Below the pieces are notes generated by a model. The model did not search any database, was not told where the DNA came from, and saw only the letters and a program-made list of their open reading frames with translations. Shown here one piece after another: positions 17,958 through 26,354 of a stretch of DNA of 64,000 nt (positions within the stretch are counted from its first letter, which is position 1; each line of letters starts with the position of its first letter). The stretch spans positions 89,421 to 153,420 of the forward strand of contig NZ_JAKMCS010000006.1 in NCBI RefSeq assembly GCF_022662195.1, in the 5' to 3' direction. The stretch comes from Aestuariivivens insulae (GTDB lineage Bacteria > Bacteroidota > Bacteroidia > Flavobacteriales > Flavobacteriaceae). Both the position numbers and the translations under genes were made by a program.

Positions 17958-19406
17958 TTAACCAACAGATCCTTCTAAACTTATTTCCAATAATTTTTGG
18001 GCTTCAACAGCAAACTCCATAGGGAGCTTGTTTAATACCTCTTTACTAAAACCATTTACAATTAATGCAATGGCCTTTTCGGTATCTATACCACGTTGGT
18101 TACAGTAAAAAATTTGATCCTCGCCAATTTTACTGGTCGTGGCTTCGTGCTCTATTTTAGCCGATTTGTTTTTAGCTTCTATATAAGGGAAGGTATGTGC
18201 ACCACATTCGTTGCCCATTAACAAACTATCACACTGCGAAAAATTACGTGCGTTTTCTGCCCTTGAATTAATTTGCACCAATCCACGGTAACTGTTTTGT
18301 GACTTTCCTGCCGAAATACCTTTTGAAATGATAGTAGACTTGGTGTTTTTTCCCAAGTGAATCATTTTAGTGCCGGTATCGGCCTGTTGGTAATTATTGG
18401 TTACGGCAATGGAATAAAACTCACCAACCGAATTATCGCCTTTAAGTACACAGCTTGGATATTTCCAGGTTACTGCAGAGCCTGTTTCAACCTGGGTCCA
18501 GGAAATTTTAGCATTGGTTTCGCATAACCCCCTTTTGGTTACAAAGTTGAAAACGCCACCTTTACCTTCGGCATTACCGGGATACCAGTTTTGTACGGTA
18601 CTGTATTTTATTTCGGCATTATCGAGGGCAATAAGTTCTACTACAGCAGCATGTAGTTGGTTTTCGTCCCTACTTGGTGCGGTGCAACCTTCAAGGTAGC
18701 TTACGTAGCTGCCTTCATCGGCAATTACCAAAGTACGCTCAAACTGTCCGGTTCCTGCTTGGTTAATCCTAAAATAAGTGGATAGCTCCATAGGACATTT
18801 TACCCCTTTAGGAATGTAGCAAAAACTACCGTCACTAAATACTGCGCTGTTTAGGGCCGCATAAAAATTATCTCTTTTAGGAACTACAGTGCCTATATAT
18901 TTTTTTACAAGTTCTGGATGCTCTTTAATGGCTTCAGAAATGCTCATAAAAATAATGCCTTGTTCCGCCAAGGTTTTTTTGAAGGTAGTAGCCACCGAAA
19001 CCGAGTCGACTACAACATCCATGGCAACTCCAGCCAATTTTTTCTGCTCGTCCAATGAAATGCCTAACTTCTCGAAGGTGGCCAATAATTCTGGATCTAC
19101 TTCGTCTAAACTGTCGTATTTTGGTTTTTTATTAGGTGCAGAATAGTATGATATGGCCTGAAAATCTGGCTTTTCATATTTAACGTTTGCCCATTCTGGC
19201 TCGATCATATCTTGCCAAATTCTAAACGCTTCCAGACGCCATTCGGTCATCCATTCAGGTTCTTCTTTTTTTACTGAAATGGCTCTAACGATATCTTCGT
19301 TTAACCCATTAGGAAAGGTATCCGATTCAATATCGGTATAAAAACCGTATTCGTATTCTTTGGTTTTTAATTCTTCTCTTAAATCGTCTTCGGTGTATTT
19401 ACTCAT
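17958..19406 (-). CDS. sufB: Fe-S cluster assembly protein SufB
   Basis: 482 residues, the normal length. Central scaffold subunit on which clusters are built with SufC and SufD. The core shows [20 protein letters not shown] and [20 protein letters not shown], with conserved Cys residues, and [20 protein letters not shown] near the C-terminus. It begins 52 nt after sufA. SufB is longer than SufD, and the N-terminus ([17 protein letters not shown]) is typical of SufB. Confidence 0.96.
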   Translation of the reverse strand: MSKYTEDDLREELKTKEYEYGFYTDIESDTFPNGLNEDIVRAISVKKEEPEWMTEWRLEAFRIWQDMIEPEWANVKYEKPDFQAISYYSAPNKKPKYDSLDEVDPELLATFEKLGISLDEQKKLAGVAMDVVVDSVSVATTFKKTLAEQGIIFMSISEAIKEHPELVKKYIGTVVPKRDNFYAALNSAVFSDGSFCYIPKGVKCPMELSTYFRINQAGTGQFERTLVIADEGSYVSYLEGCTAPSRDENQLHAAVVELIALDNAEIKYSTVQNWYPGNAEGKGGVFNFVTKRGLCETNAKISWTQVETGSAVTWKYPSCVLKGDNSVGEFYSIAVTNNYQQADTGTKMIHLGKNTKSTIISKGISAGKSQNSYRGLVQINSRAENARNFSQCDSLLMGNECGAHTFPYIEAKNKSAKIEHEATTSKIGEDQIFYCNQRGIDTEKAIALIVNGFSKEVLNKLPMEFAVEAQKLLEISLEGSVG

Positions 19407-19458
19407 GTCTCGAGTTTAATTTTTAAAGTCTTCCTGTTATTGAAGATTTTAGATAGGA

Positions 19459-19788
19459 TTAGAGTGAAAAGGATTCTCCACAGCCACAGGTACGATTGGC
19501 ATTAGGGTTATTAAAAACAAACCCCGTACCATTTAACCCGCCTGAATATTCTAACGTAGTTCCTATAAGGTATAAAAAACTTTTTTTGTCTACGATAATT
19601 TTCACGCCGTTATCTTCAAACATTTTGTCTTCTTCCTGTTGTTCTTTATCGAACTTTAAATCATAGGATAGCCCAGAGCAACCACCACTTTTAACACCAA
19701 CTCTAATATAGTCGGTTGAAGGGTTGTAGCCGTCTTCGGTCATAAGTTCAATGACTTTCTTCTTAGCTGTTTCAGAAACTTTTATCAT
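19459..19788 (-). CDS. sufA: SufA/IscA-type Fe-S carrier (HesB family)
   Basis: 109 residues from the ATG at 19788; an upstream in-frame ATG would add 14 residues unlike the family. Cluster-binding Cys residues are in KSGGCSGLSY and the C-terminal CGCGESF. The protein carries assembled Fe-S clusters to targets. It is the first gene of the SUF run, 52 nt before sufB, with a TATATTTG -7 element close upstream. Confidence 0.93.
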   Translation of the reverse strand: MIKVSETAKKKVIELMTEDGYNPSTDYIRVGVKSGGCSGLSYDLKFDKEQQEEDKMFEDNGVKIIVDKKSFLYLIGTTLEYSGGLNGTGFVFNNPNANRTCGCGESFSL

Positions 19789-19819
19789 ATCCTTAATTAG
19801 ATTATTTCTAAATAGAGTG

Positions 19820-19827
19820 CAAATATA
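19820..19827 (-). promoter_or_regulatory. -7 element of the suf operon promoter
   Basis: Minus-strand TATATTTG followed by C fits the Bacteroidota TAnnTTTG element exactly, 31 nt before the sufA start. The expected -33 TTTG is not clear at 19-20 nt, so only the -7 half is called. The remaining 19830-20042 gap shows nothing else. Confidence 0.5.
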
Positions 19828-20042
19828 CAATATAAGTCCCGCAAAACCATATAACCTAACATTATATTGGTATATGGTTTCATAGTTTTTTGTTATTCTT
19901 TTTTAAAGTTGGGATTATTGTTTAATTCGTAATATGAAAGCGAAAAAAGAAAAGCTTTTAAAAAGGGATTGTTATGGGCAGATGGTTGCATGCCAAATTT
20001 TTTCACTTTATTTGGAATGTGCTTAGGCTTACAACGTTAGTG

Positions 20043-21281
20043 TTACGAACCACTTTTTCTAACAACAAATAGGCCGCGATTAATATCGCTTATAATAATA
20101 TTTCCACTTGGGAAATAAGGGTAGACACTCCAAGCACCATCAAAATTAGTAGTGTTGTTTTCGGGGTATGTGTCGAAAAAACCTAGCTCGGTTATCGTTT
20201 TGTTGGAAATGTTAGTGAGGTCCAGTACTCGCATTCCTGCCCTATAGTTGGCCTGAAAAAAATAATCGTCTTGTACATACCCATTATGGTCAATGGCGGT
20301 AGAGGGGCCTAGGTAATCCATATGGTATACTGGGTTGTCTAAATCGGTGAAATCAAAAACAATGGTTCTGGTATTGTTGCCAAAACTTATTTCGTCTTCC
20401 TCGTCTCCAACAATAAAGTACTTCATATTCTTAGTAAACCACCCTTGGTGGGCATACCCAAAGTTATTATAGCTAATCTTGGATATAAATTGGGGGGTTG
20501 TTTTATCTGAAACATCAACGATTACAACTTCATTTTCATTACTGCCCACAAAAATTTCTTTTCCTTGGTAGGATACGTCCGGTCCATTATAGGTAACAAC
20601 TTGAGCATCGTGGGTATAGCCTAAATCGGCATATCCTCCTAATTCAACAGGGTTTTGAGGGTTTGAAATGTCAATAAAAATGGGGCCTCCACCATATGAA
20701 TCGCAACCAACCAAATAAGCGACGCCATTATTTTCATTAACAATAACATTGTGGCAACTGCCAACATTAGTATAAACATTATTTACAGTAAATATTTCTG
20801 GAGGGTTACTTACGTTGCGTAATTGTGTGAGATCGAAAACCTGCATGCCATAATCGCCAGCATTATCGGCCACAATATAAGCGTGATTGTTGTATACTTT
20901 AACATCGCGCCAATCATTGTTTATGGTTTCGGTAGGCAGTTTGCCCAAATAGATGGGGGCCTTTGTGTTAGAGATATCTATAAAAGCGGTACCGTTGTTA
21001 AGGCATATTAGGGCATATTCTTTACCTGTTGAAGCATCTGTCCAGCCCCAACAATCACTTCCAGAACTAGCATTAAGAGTAGCTAGCGGTATGTGGGCCA
21101 TTAAATCAAAACCGTTACATGGGTAAATATCGGCAAAACCATTTTCACAAGGGTACATGGAGGCTGTAGGTTCTTCTGTTACTGGATCTACAGATTCTTT
21201 GTGGCAAGACTGAAGGCAAACTAAGGCAACAAGAAACAAACCTAAAGATAGTACTGTGATTTTCTTTTGGCTGAATTTCAT
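20043..21281 (-). CDS. LVIVD-repeat choice-of-anchor B family lipoprotein
   Basis: 412 residues. The lipoprotein signal LVALVCLQSCHKE is clear. The mature chain is built of repeats with FIDISNTKAPIYLGKLP, FIDISNPQNPVELGGY and VVIVDVSDKTTPQFISKI, the pattern of LVIVD beta-propeller-like repeats. The opening CENGFADIYPCNGFDLMAHI and the late DHNGYVQDDYFFQANYRAG fit the choice-of-anchor B family. These are cell-surface proteins of unknown function. It is transcribed alone, divergent from thiL. Confidence 0.85.
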   Translation of the reverse strand: MKFSQKKITVLSLGLFLVALVCLQSCHKESVDPVTEEPTASMYPCENGFADIYPCNGFDLMAHIPLATLNASSGSDCWGWTDASTGKEYALICLNNGTAFIDISNTKAPIYLGKLPTETINNDWRDVKVYNNHAYIVADNAGDYGMQVFDLTQLRNVSNPPEIFTVNNVYTNVGSCHNVIVNENNGVAYLVGCDSYGGGPIFIDISNPQNPVELGGYADLGYTHDAQVVTYNGPDVSYQGKEIFVGSNENEVVIVDVSDKTTPQFISKISYNNFGYAHQGWFTKNMKYFIVGDEEDEISFGNNTRTIVFDFTDLDNPVYHMDYLGPSTAIDHNGYVQDDYFFQANYRAGMRVLDLTNISNKTITELGFFDTYPENNTTNFDGAWSVYPYFPSGNIIISDINRGLFVVRKSGS

Positions 21282-21423
21282 AAGCAGTATTTTCTATCAA
21301 ATTTAATCGATATTTATTAATAAGCCTTGCGCTTCATCGATTTTAACGGAATAACTTATTGAGAAGCCTTGCTTTAATGTTATTATACTTTAACAAATGA
21401 GTGCTTTATAAAAAATAGCTTCT

Positions 21424-21431
21424 TATTTTTG
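21424..21431 (+). promoter_or_regulatory. -7 element directly before thiL
   Basis: TATTTTTG followed by C is an exact TAnnTTTG match ending 4 nt before the thiL ATG. If used, transcription would start at or next to the start codon. No good -33 TTTG is seen 19 nt upstream. Confidence 0.4.
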
Positions 21432-21435
21432 CAAC

Positions 21436-22482
21436 ATGATTGAAGATAAAAACCAACAAAGAACATCATTAAGCGAATTAGGTGAGTTTGGATTGATAGA
21501 TCACCTTACCAAGCATTTTGAAATTAAGCAGTCGTCAACTGTAAAGGGTATTGGTGATGATGCCGCTGTGCTTGATTTTAAGAATAAAAATATTGTTGTT
21601 ACTACCGATTTTCTGGTTGAAGGAGTGCATTTCGACTTAAGTTATATGCCATTAAAGCATTTAGGTTATAAGGCTGTAATGGTCAATTTGTCGGATGTTT
21701 ATGCCATGAATGCCAAAGCAACCCAGGTTACGGTCTCTATAGCTGTGTCCAATAGATTTCCAGTTGAAGCTTTAGAAGAGTTGTATGCAGGTATCGAGAC
21801 TGCTGCCAAAATATATAATATAGATGTAATAGGAGGAGATACGACGTCTTCTACATCTGGATTGTTAATATCTGTTACTGCCCTTGGCGAGTTGGAAGAA
21901 GGGAAAGCTGTTTATCGATCTGGAGCAAAGCCTAACGATTTGTTAGTGGTTACAGGAGATTTAGGGGGTGCTTATATGGGGCTTCAGGTTTTGGAACGTG
22001 AAAAAGAAGTGTATAAAGTTAATCCTAACAATCAACCCGATTTGGAGCCTTATACCTATATTGTTGAACGGCAATTAAAGCCAGAGGCTAGAAAGGATGT
22101 TGTTAAATTGCTTGAGGATTTAGATGTGCGGCCAACAGCAATGATTGATATAAGCGATGGTCTGTCTTCTGAAATTTTACATTTGTGCAAGCACAGTAAT
22201 GTGGGGTGCGATTTGTATGAAAATAAAATACCCTTAGATCCACAAGTGATATCTGTTTGTGAAGAGTTTAATATAGATAGTACGACGGTAGCTTTAAACG
22301 GTGGCGAGGATTATGAGCTTTTGTTCACCATTTCACAGGACGATTTTCCTAAAATAAAAGCGAATCCAAATTTCACTGTAATTGGTCATATGACCGAAAA
22401 AGAAAAGGGGGCACATTTAGTGACCAGAGCGGAAACCAAAATTGCTTTAAAGGCACAAGGTTGGAAAAACTTTAATGGTTAG
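21436..22482 (+). CDS. thiL: Thiamine-monophosphate kinase ThiL
   Basis: 348 residues. Phosphorylates thiamine monophosphate to thiamine diphosphate. It belongs to the PurM-like kinase family: KGIGDDAAVLDF, VTTDFLVEGVHFDLSY (metal and substrate binding), DVIGGDTTSS, and MIDISDGLSSE are visible in order. The start is chosen because LSELGEFGLIDHL is the usual N-terminus in flavobacteria. Its stop codon overlaps, tail to tail, the stop of the small gene on the other strand (TTAG at 22479-22482). Confidence 0.95.
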   Translation: MIEDKNQQRTSLSELGEFGLIDHLTKHFEIKQSSTVKGIGDDAAVLDFKNKNIVVTTDFLVEGVHFDLSYMPLKHLGYKAVMVNLSDVYAMNAKATQVTVSIAVSNRFPVEALEELYAGIETAAKIYNIDVIGGDTTSSTSGLLISVTALGELEEGKAVYRSGAKPNDLLVVTGDLGGAYMGLQVLEREKEVYKVNPNNQPDLEPYTYIVERQLKPEARKDVVKLLEDLDVRPTAMIDISDGLSSEILHLCKHSNVGCDLYENKIPLDPQVISVCEEFNIDSTTVALNGGEDYELLFTISQDDFPKIKANPNFTVIGHMTEKEKGAHLVTRAETKIALKAQGWKNFNG

Positions 22483-22700
22483 TGCGGCTGTAAGCTTTTC
22501 CGTTTTAGTTTTTTATGGTGAATTTTTTCTAAAACAGAATTAATTTCTCTGTGTTTTGGAGTAAGCGTTGTGATGTTTCCAGATTGATCTGTTGTAAAGT
22601 GTTTGTTACAGTATCTGCATTTAAATTCTTTTACGTGACGTGTAACATGCTTGGTTATTTGGAATTCATGGCCAAATAAGGAGCAATAAATGTGTTTCAT
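22479..22700 (-). CDS. Small Cys4 zinc-ribbon-like protein, copy 1
   Basis: 73 residues. Cys and His spacing (YCSLFGHEF near the start and CRYCNKHF) suggests a single zinc-binding site, reminiscent of small DUF1660-like proteins. No membrane segment. A basic C-terminus (HHKKLKRKS) could touch nucleic acid. It is paralogous to the next gene upstream. Function unknown. Confidence 0.65.
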   Translation of the reverse strand: MKHIYCSLFGHEFQITKHVTRHVKEFKCRYCNKHFTTDQSGNITTLTPKHREINSVLEKIHHKKLKRKSLQPH

Positions 22701-22773
22701 GGGTTTTGCTATTAACTCGTTCTTTTAAAGGGAGTTAAAGGTAGAAAAAAATATGAAACTTACAAAGGGTGTT

Positions 22774-23040
22774 TTAAGCGGCGTTTGTTCTGTACGTTTT
22801 TTGCCTTATCCTGCTAATTTTTCTGCTGTACATAAAGGCTAGTACATCATTAATTTCTTTAAAAGTAGCAGTGAGCTCGGTAAGTTTGCCGTTGCTATTT
22901 GTGGTTAATTCTTTTTTGCAATGGCAACATCTGTATTCTTTAACATGATGGGTAACTTTTTTAGTTACTTGATAATCATGCCCAAAAACGTTACAATACA
23001 TTTTTGAGAAAAACGTAGGTTTGTTAGTAGTTTTTTTCAT
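22774..23040 (-). CDS. Small Cys4 zinc-ribbon-like protein, copy 2
   Basis: 88 residues from the ATG at 23040, chosen because the paralogy with the 73-residue protein begins soon after; a longer frame would add an unrelated hydrophobic stretch. The shared pattern is MYCNVFGHDYQVTKKVTHHV and YRCCHCKKELTT, with Cys residues in pairs, plus EINDVL near the end. Probably binds one zinc ion. Lies between the hydrolase gene and copy 1, all on the minus strand. Function unknown. Confidence 0.65.
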   Translation of the reverse strand: MKKTTNKPTFFSKMYCNVFGHDYQVTKKVTHHVKEYRCCHCKKELTTNSNGKLTELTATFKEINDVLAFMYSRKISRIRQKTYRTNAA

Positions 23041-23101
23041 GATTCTAAATTTAAGGCATGATAAACTTAGAAAAAAAATCAGATAAATCGTCAAAACATC
23101 A

Positions 23102-23878
23102 TTATTTTTCGATGAAATGCATTAAATTGAGAAAGAAAAAAGCTTCATTTTCTATAAAACTCATATGTCCATCAGGAAATTCTACTATTTCAAGTTTAGC
23201 TGTTTTAGCTTCCTTTATAAGTGATTTATAGTCTAATACTGGATCTTTTTCACTTATAAAGATTACTTTTTTACAGTTAAAATGTTTAAGGATTTTGGTT
23301 CGGTCTGGTCTTATTTTCATGCCTTCTAGGGCTGCAACAATACCTTGTAAGGGAGTTTTTAAAGCTTCATGTGTGATTTGTTCTATAGCTTTAGAGAACT
23401 GGGTTTTGTTTTCTGGGTTAAATAGATTGGCAATGGCAATGCGTATAAAGGTCCTATGGTCGTGCTTTACAGCTGCTATGGCTCTATCCCTGTTTTGTTT
23501 TCTTTCTTTGCTATCTTTTTGAGAAGTAGAGTTAACCAATAGTAAACCGTTAACATTATTTGGATACTTTTCGGTTAAAGCTAAGGCCACATAGCCTCCC
23601 ATGGAATGACCAATAACCGTACAGGCTTTAATGTTAAGATGGGTTAGCACGGCATGAACCGCTTCGGCCATCATTTCCATGGTATGGATATAGCCCATGC
23701 ACTCTGTTTGGCCATGACCTAATAAATCAATGCATAGTATTCTGTGTTTTTTGGACAAATCATTTATAAATGGATCCCAGATGGTTGAGTTTTCTAAAAA
23801 GCCATGTAATAAAACAATAGCCTCTCCGTGACCCTCATCGGTATAGAAAATAGAAGTGTTTTTATGTTGGAGGTTCAT
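23102..23878 (-). CDS. Alpha/beta-fold hydrolase
   Basis: 258 residues, cytoplasmic. The oxyanion-region motif LLHGFLENSTIW, nucleophile elbow VIGHSMGGYVAL (Ser), acid in ISEKDPVLDYK (Asp) and His in FPDGHMSFIEN form a complete catalytic triad. It resembles BioH/MhpC-type esterases, but no substrate can be assigned. The gene stands between the ACT-like gene and the small Cys4 genes. Confidence 0.9.
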   Translation of the reverse strand: MNLQHKNTSIFYTDEGHGEAIVLLHGFLENSTIWDPFINDLSKKHRILCIDLLGHGQTECMGYIHTMEMMAEAVHAVLTHLNIKACTVIGHSMGGYVALALTEKYPNNVNGLLLVNSTSQKDSKERKQNRDRAIAAVKHDHRTFIRIAIANLFNPENKTQFSKAIEQITHEALKTPLQGIVAALEGMKIRPDRTKILKHFNCKKVIFISEKDPVLDYKSLIKEAKTAKLEIVEFPDGHMSFIENEAFFFLNLMHFIEK

Positions 23879-23965
23879 CTATTTATAATTTTGCAATTGC
23901 TTTTGGGGCAGTTACTTATTTGTAATAGTATTGAATAATGCCTGCAATATCCTAATTATTGGCTT

Positions 23966-24622
23966 TTACAATTTAACTTTCTTAATGGCGCTAAAGGCTT
24001 TGTCTACATAATCGTCCTCTACTAAAATGGTAAATTCGTTGGTTGTTGAAAGCACCTCATAAAGAACGACACCTTCCCAAGCTAAACGTTTAAAAAAGTG
24101 ATAATACAATCCTGCAATTTTTGAATTGTCCTCTGGTAAATTAATGCTTATGGCTGTTAATCCATCTTGAACAGCTAAAAATGTCTCTTTTTTAAAGTGG
24201 TCTAAAACAAAGTCTTTTAAACTACTGGAAATAATAATATTGCTTTCATGGATACCACGGGTAAAAGTATAAAATAGCTTAGACTCTTGATTAATACGGT
24301 CTAAAACCTTAGCGTGGTTGTCAATTAAAGTGTCGGAATTTTTTACTGTAAAATCGGTTAAATTCGATCTCACCGTAATATCTCCCAAGTTTTGGATAAC
24401 CCGTTTCATTTTAACCGAATTGGATAAAGCTGGTGGCGGACTGTAACGCCGTAAAGCCATCATAATGGCACCAGGCTTCACTTCCTTTTTTAGCATTTTA
24501 CTTATGGGTTCGGTCAATTCAATGGCCAAGGCACTAAAGTTGATAATGTTTCTTGATAGGGCCTCTTCCAAATAGGGTTGAGAGATTAGGATGTCTTCAA
24601 CACAATTAGATACGGTTTTCAT
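23966..24622 (-). CDS. ACT-domain-like protein divergent from aspartate kinase
   Basis: 218 residues, soluble. The C-terminal half has LSTTNEFTILVEDDYVDKAF, which resembles an ACT-domain strand-helix, and the middle (VQDGLTAISINLPEDNSKIA) repeats the same pattern. Similar proteins are encoded next to aspartokinase in Bacteroidota. An amino-acid-sensing role is inferred. It is divergent from the aspartate kinase gene with a 179-bp shared upstream region. Confidence 0.6.
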   Translation of the reverse strand: MKTVSNCVEDILISQPYLEEALSRNIINFSALAIELTEPISKMLKKEVKPGAIMMALRRYSPPPALSNSVKMKRVIQNLGDITVRSNLTDFTVKNSDTLIDNHAKVLDRINQESKLFYTFTRGIHESNIIISSSLKDFVLDHFKKETFLAVQDGLTAISINLPEDNSKIAGLYYHFFKRLAWEGVVLYEVLSTTNEFTILVEDDYVDKAFSAIKKVKL

Positions 24623-24711
24623 GAGTCAATATTAGGCGTGTTAACTATTTAACAATATGTGTAAATATAAACTTTTTTTTTAATAAATTCTAGTTATGTG
24701 AATCTGACTTT

Positions 24712-24784
24712 TAATTTTGCTCCAAATTGGTGGTAATGAAACATCTATAAAAGATAATGGTTTTAGATGTAGTATAAGCCAATT
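24712..24784 (+). promoter_or_regulatory. Aspartate kinase promoter -7 element and stem-loop leader
   Basis: TAATTTTG (24712-24719) matches TAnnTTTG. The predicted leader contains nested inverted repeats: AATTGG/CCAATT (24725-24730 with 24779-24784) around ACATCTA/TAGATGT (24741-24747 with 24764-24770). It is too small for a lysine riboswitch. Confidence 0.4.
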
Positions 24785-24801
24785 AGTAAATAATAAAACA
24801 C

Positions 24802-26124
24802 ATGAAAGTATTAAAGTTTGGTGGTACCTCTGTAGGATCTGTTGAAAATATGCAACATGTTAAGGGTATTATTACAGATGGAACAAAGAAAATAGTAGTG
24901 TTGTCAGCTATGTCTGGAACCACCAATACACTGGTGTCTATTGCCAGTGCTATTTTAAATGAAATTCCTAATCAAGCTATAGATACCATTAATAAGTTGC
25001 ATGAGTCGTACTTTGCAACCATAGATGAGCTTCTTGTTGATAATTCATTAAATAGTGATACTAAAACATACGTTACCGAAATTTTTAATTTTTTATTAGA
25101 AGCTACATATTCTGAGTATTCAAAAACATTGGAAAATAAAATTTTGGCCCAGGGCGAATTGCTTTCAACTTATATGTTTAATGCGTACTTAAAACAAGAA
25201 GGTATTCGTTCCGAATTATTGCCAGCATTGGATTTTATGCGAATTAATAACGCAAAAGAGCCAGATTTAGCATACATAAAAAAGGAGTTTAAATCGACTT
25301 TTGATGCTACTCCAGAATCAGACATATATATTACCCAAGGATTCATTTGTTTAGACGATAACGGTGCGGTGTCTAATTTGCAACGCGGCGGAAGTGATTA
25401 TACAGCAACCATTATAGGGGCTGTAATTAATGCTGAAGAGGTACAGATTTGGACAGATATAGACGGGATGCACAATAACGATCCCAGATATGTTGAAAAC
25501 ACACATCCCATTTCAAATTTATCCTTCGATGAAGCAGCTGAATTAGCTTATTTTGGAGCTAAAATATTGCACCCCCAAACGGTATTGCCTGTTCGGGAAG
25601 ACGGGATACCGGTACGATTAAAAAACACCATGGATCCAGAGGCTTATGGAACTTTAATTTCAAGTGATACTTCCGAAAATGGAATTAAGGCCATTGCTGC
25701 AAAAGATAATATCATCGCTATAAAAATTAAGTCTGGGCGTATGTTGCAAGCTCATGGTTTTTTAAAGAAAGTCTTTGAGGTTTTTGAAACTTACGGGACG
25801 TCCATAGATATGATTACTACTTCTGAAGTAGCGGTATCACTTACTATAGATGACGATAGGAATTTAGATAAAATTGTTGCAGAATTGGAGCAGTTTGCTT
25901 CTATTGAAGTTGATAAAGACCAAACCATAGTGTGTCTGGTAGGGCACTCTATAGTAAATCATGAAAGTACGTATAAGCTGTTTCAAATTTTACAGGACGT
26001 TAAAATTAGAATGATTTCCTATGGTGGAAGTCGTAACAATATTTCATTGCTTATCAATTCAAATGATAAAGTTACTACGCTGAACAAACTAAACGATTAT
26101 TTATTTGAATTAGTCACTCTTTAA
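24802..26124 (+). CDS. lysC: Monofunctional aspartate kinase
   Basis: 440 residues. Catalyses the first step of the aspartate pathway (Lys, Thr, Met, diaminopimelate). KFGGTSVGS at the N-terminus is the ATP-binding motif, with LQRGGSDYTATIIGA and QIWTDIDGMHNNDPR further on. The C-terminal 140 residues carry two ACT domains (IAIKIKSGRM, VCLVGHS) for feedback control. No homoserine dehydrogenase domain is fused. The end-product inhibitor cannot be told from sequence. Confidence 0.95.
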   Translation: MKVLKFGGTSVGSVENMQHVKGIITDGTKKIVVLSAMSGTTNTLVSIASAILNEIPNQAIDTINKLHESYFATIDELLVDNSLNSDTKTYVTEIFNFLLEATYSEYSKTLENKILAQGELLSTYMFNAYLKQEGIRSELLPALDFMRINNAKEPDLAYIKKEFKSTFDATPESDIYITQGFICLDDNGAVSNLQRGGSDYTATIIGAVINAEEVQIWTDIDGMHNNDPRYVENTHPISNLSFDEAAELAYFGAKILHPQTVLPVREDGIPVRLKNTMDPEAYGTLISSDTSENGIKAIAAKDNIIAIKIKSGRMLQAHGFLKKVFEVFETYGTSIDMITTSEVAVSLTIDDDRNLDKIVAELEQFASIEVDKDQTIVCLVGHSIVNHESTYKLFQILQDVKIRMISYGGSRNNISLLINSNDKVTTLNKLNDYLFELVTL

Positions 26125-26152
26125 ATTTCCGAAATTAGTTTTGTTCCGATAG

Positions 26153-26176
26153 AAGGGGGTGTTTTTACACCCCCTT
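26153..26176 (+). terminator. Terminator of the aspartate kinase gene
   Basis: Perfect 10-bp stem AAGGGGGTGT/ACACCCCCTT around a TTTT loop, followed by TATAATTT; it lies 29 nt after the stop codon. Confidence 0.85.
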
Positions 26177-26234
26177 TATAATTTATAGAACATATGTAAA
26201 AAGAAAGCCTTGTTGGCTTAAAATATTTGGCAGA

Positions 26235-26295
26235 AAAAACCTCGCAGGTTTTTATTTCGACAGTGCTCAGTACAAGCAAAACCTGTGAGGTTTTC
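26235..26295. repeat. Nested palindromic repeat with REP-like core
   Basis: Two palindromes, AAAACCTCGCAGGTTTT (26236-26252) and AAAACCTGTGAGGTTTT (26278-26294), are also inverted copies of each other. Between them is TTCGACAGTGCTCAGTAC, related to the TTCGACTAAGCTCAGC repeats elsewhere in the window. Rest of 26177-26354: nothing recognised. Confidence 0.75.
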
Positions 26296-26354
26296 GTATG
26301 TTAGAAAAAGTGATTTTTGTCCTCCGCAAAGGAGTGCTTTTAGTGATTTAAGGG

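Noticed and set aside
24721-24801. Lysine riboswitch before aspartate kinase
   Set aside because: The leader is under 100 nt with only a simple nested hairpin; the lysine aptamer needs about 170 nt and its conserved core is absent.
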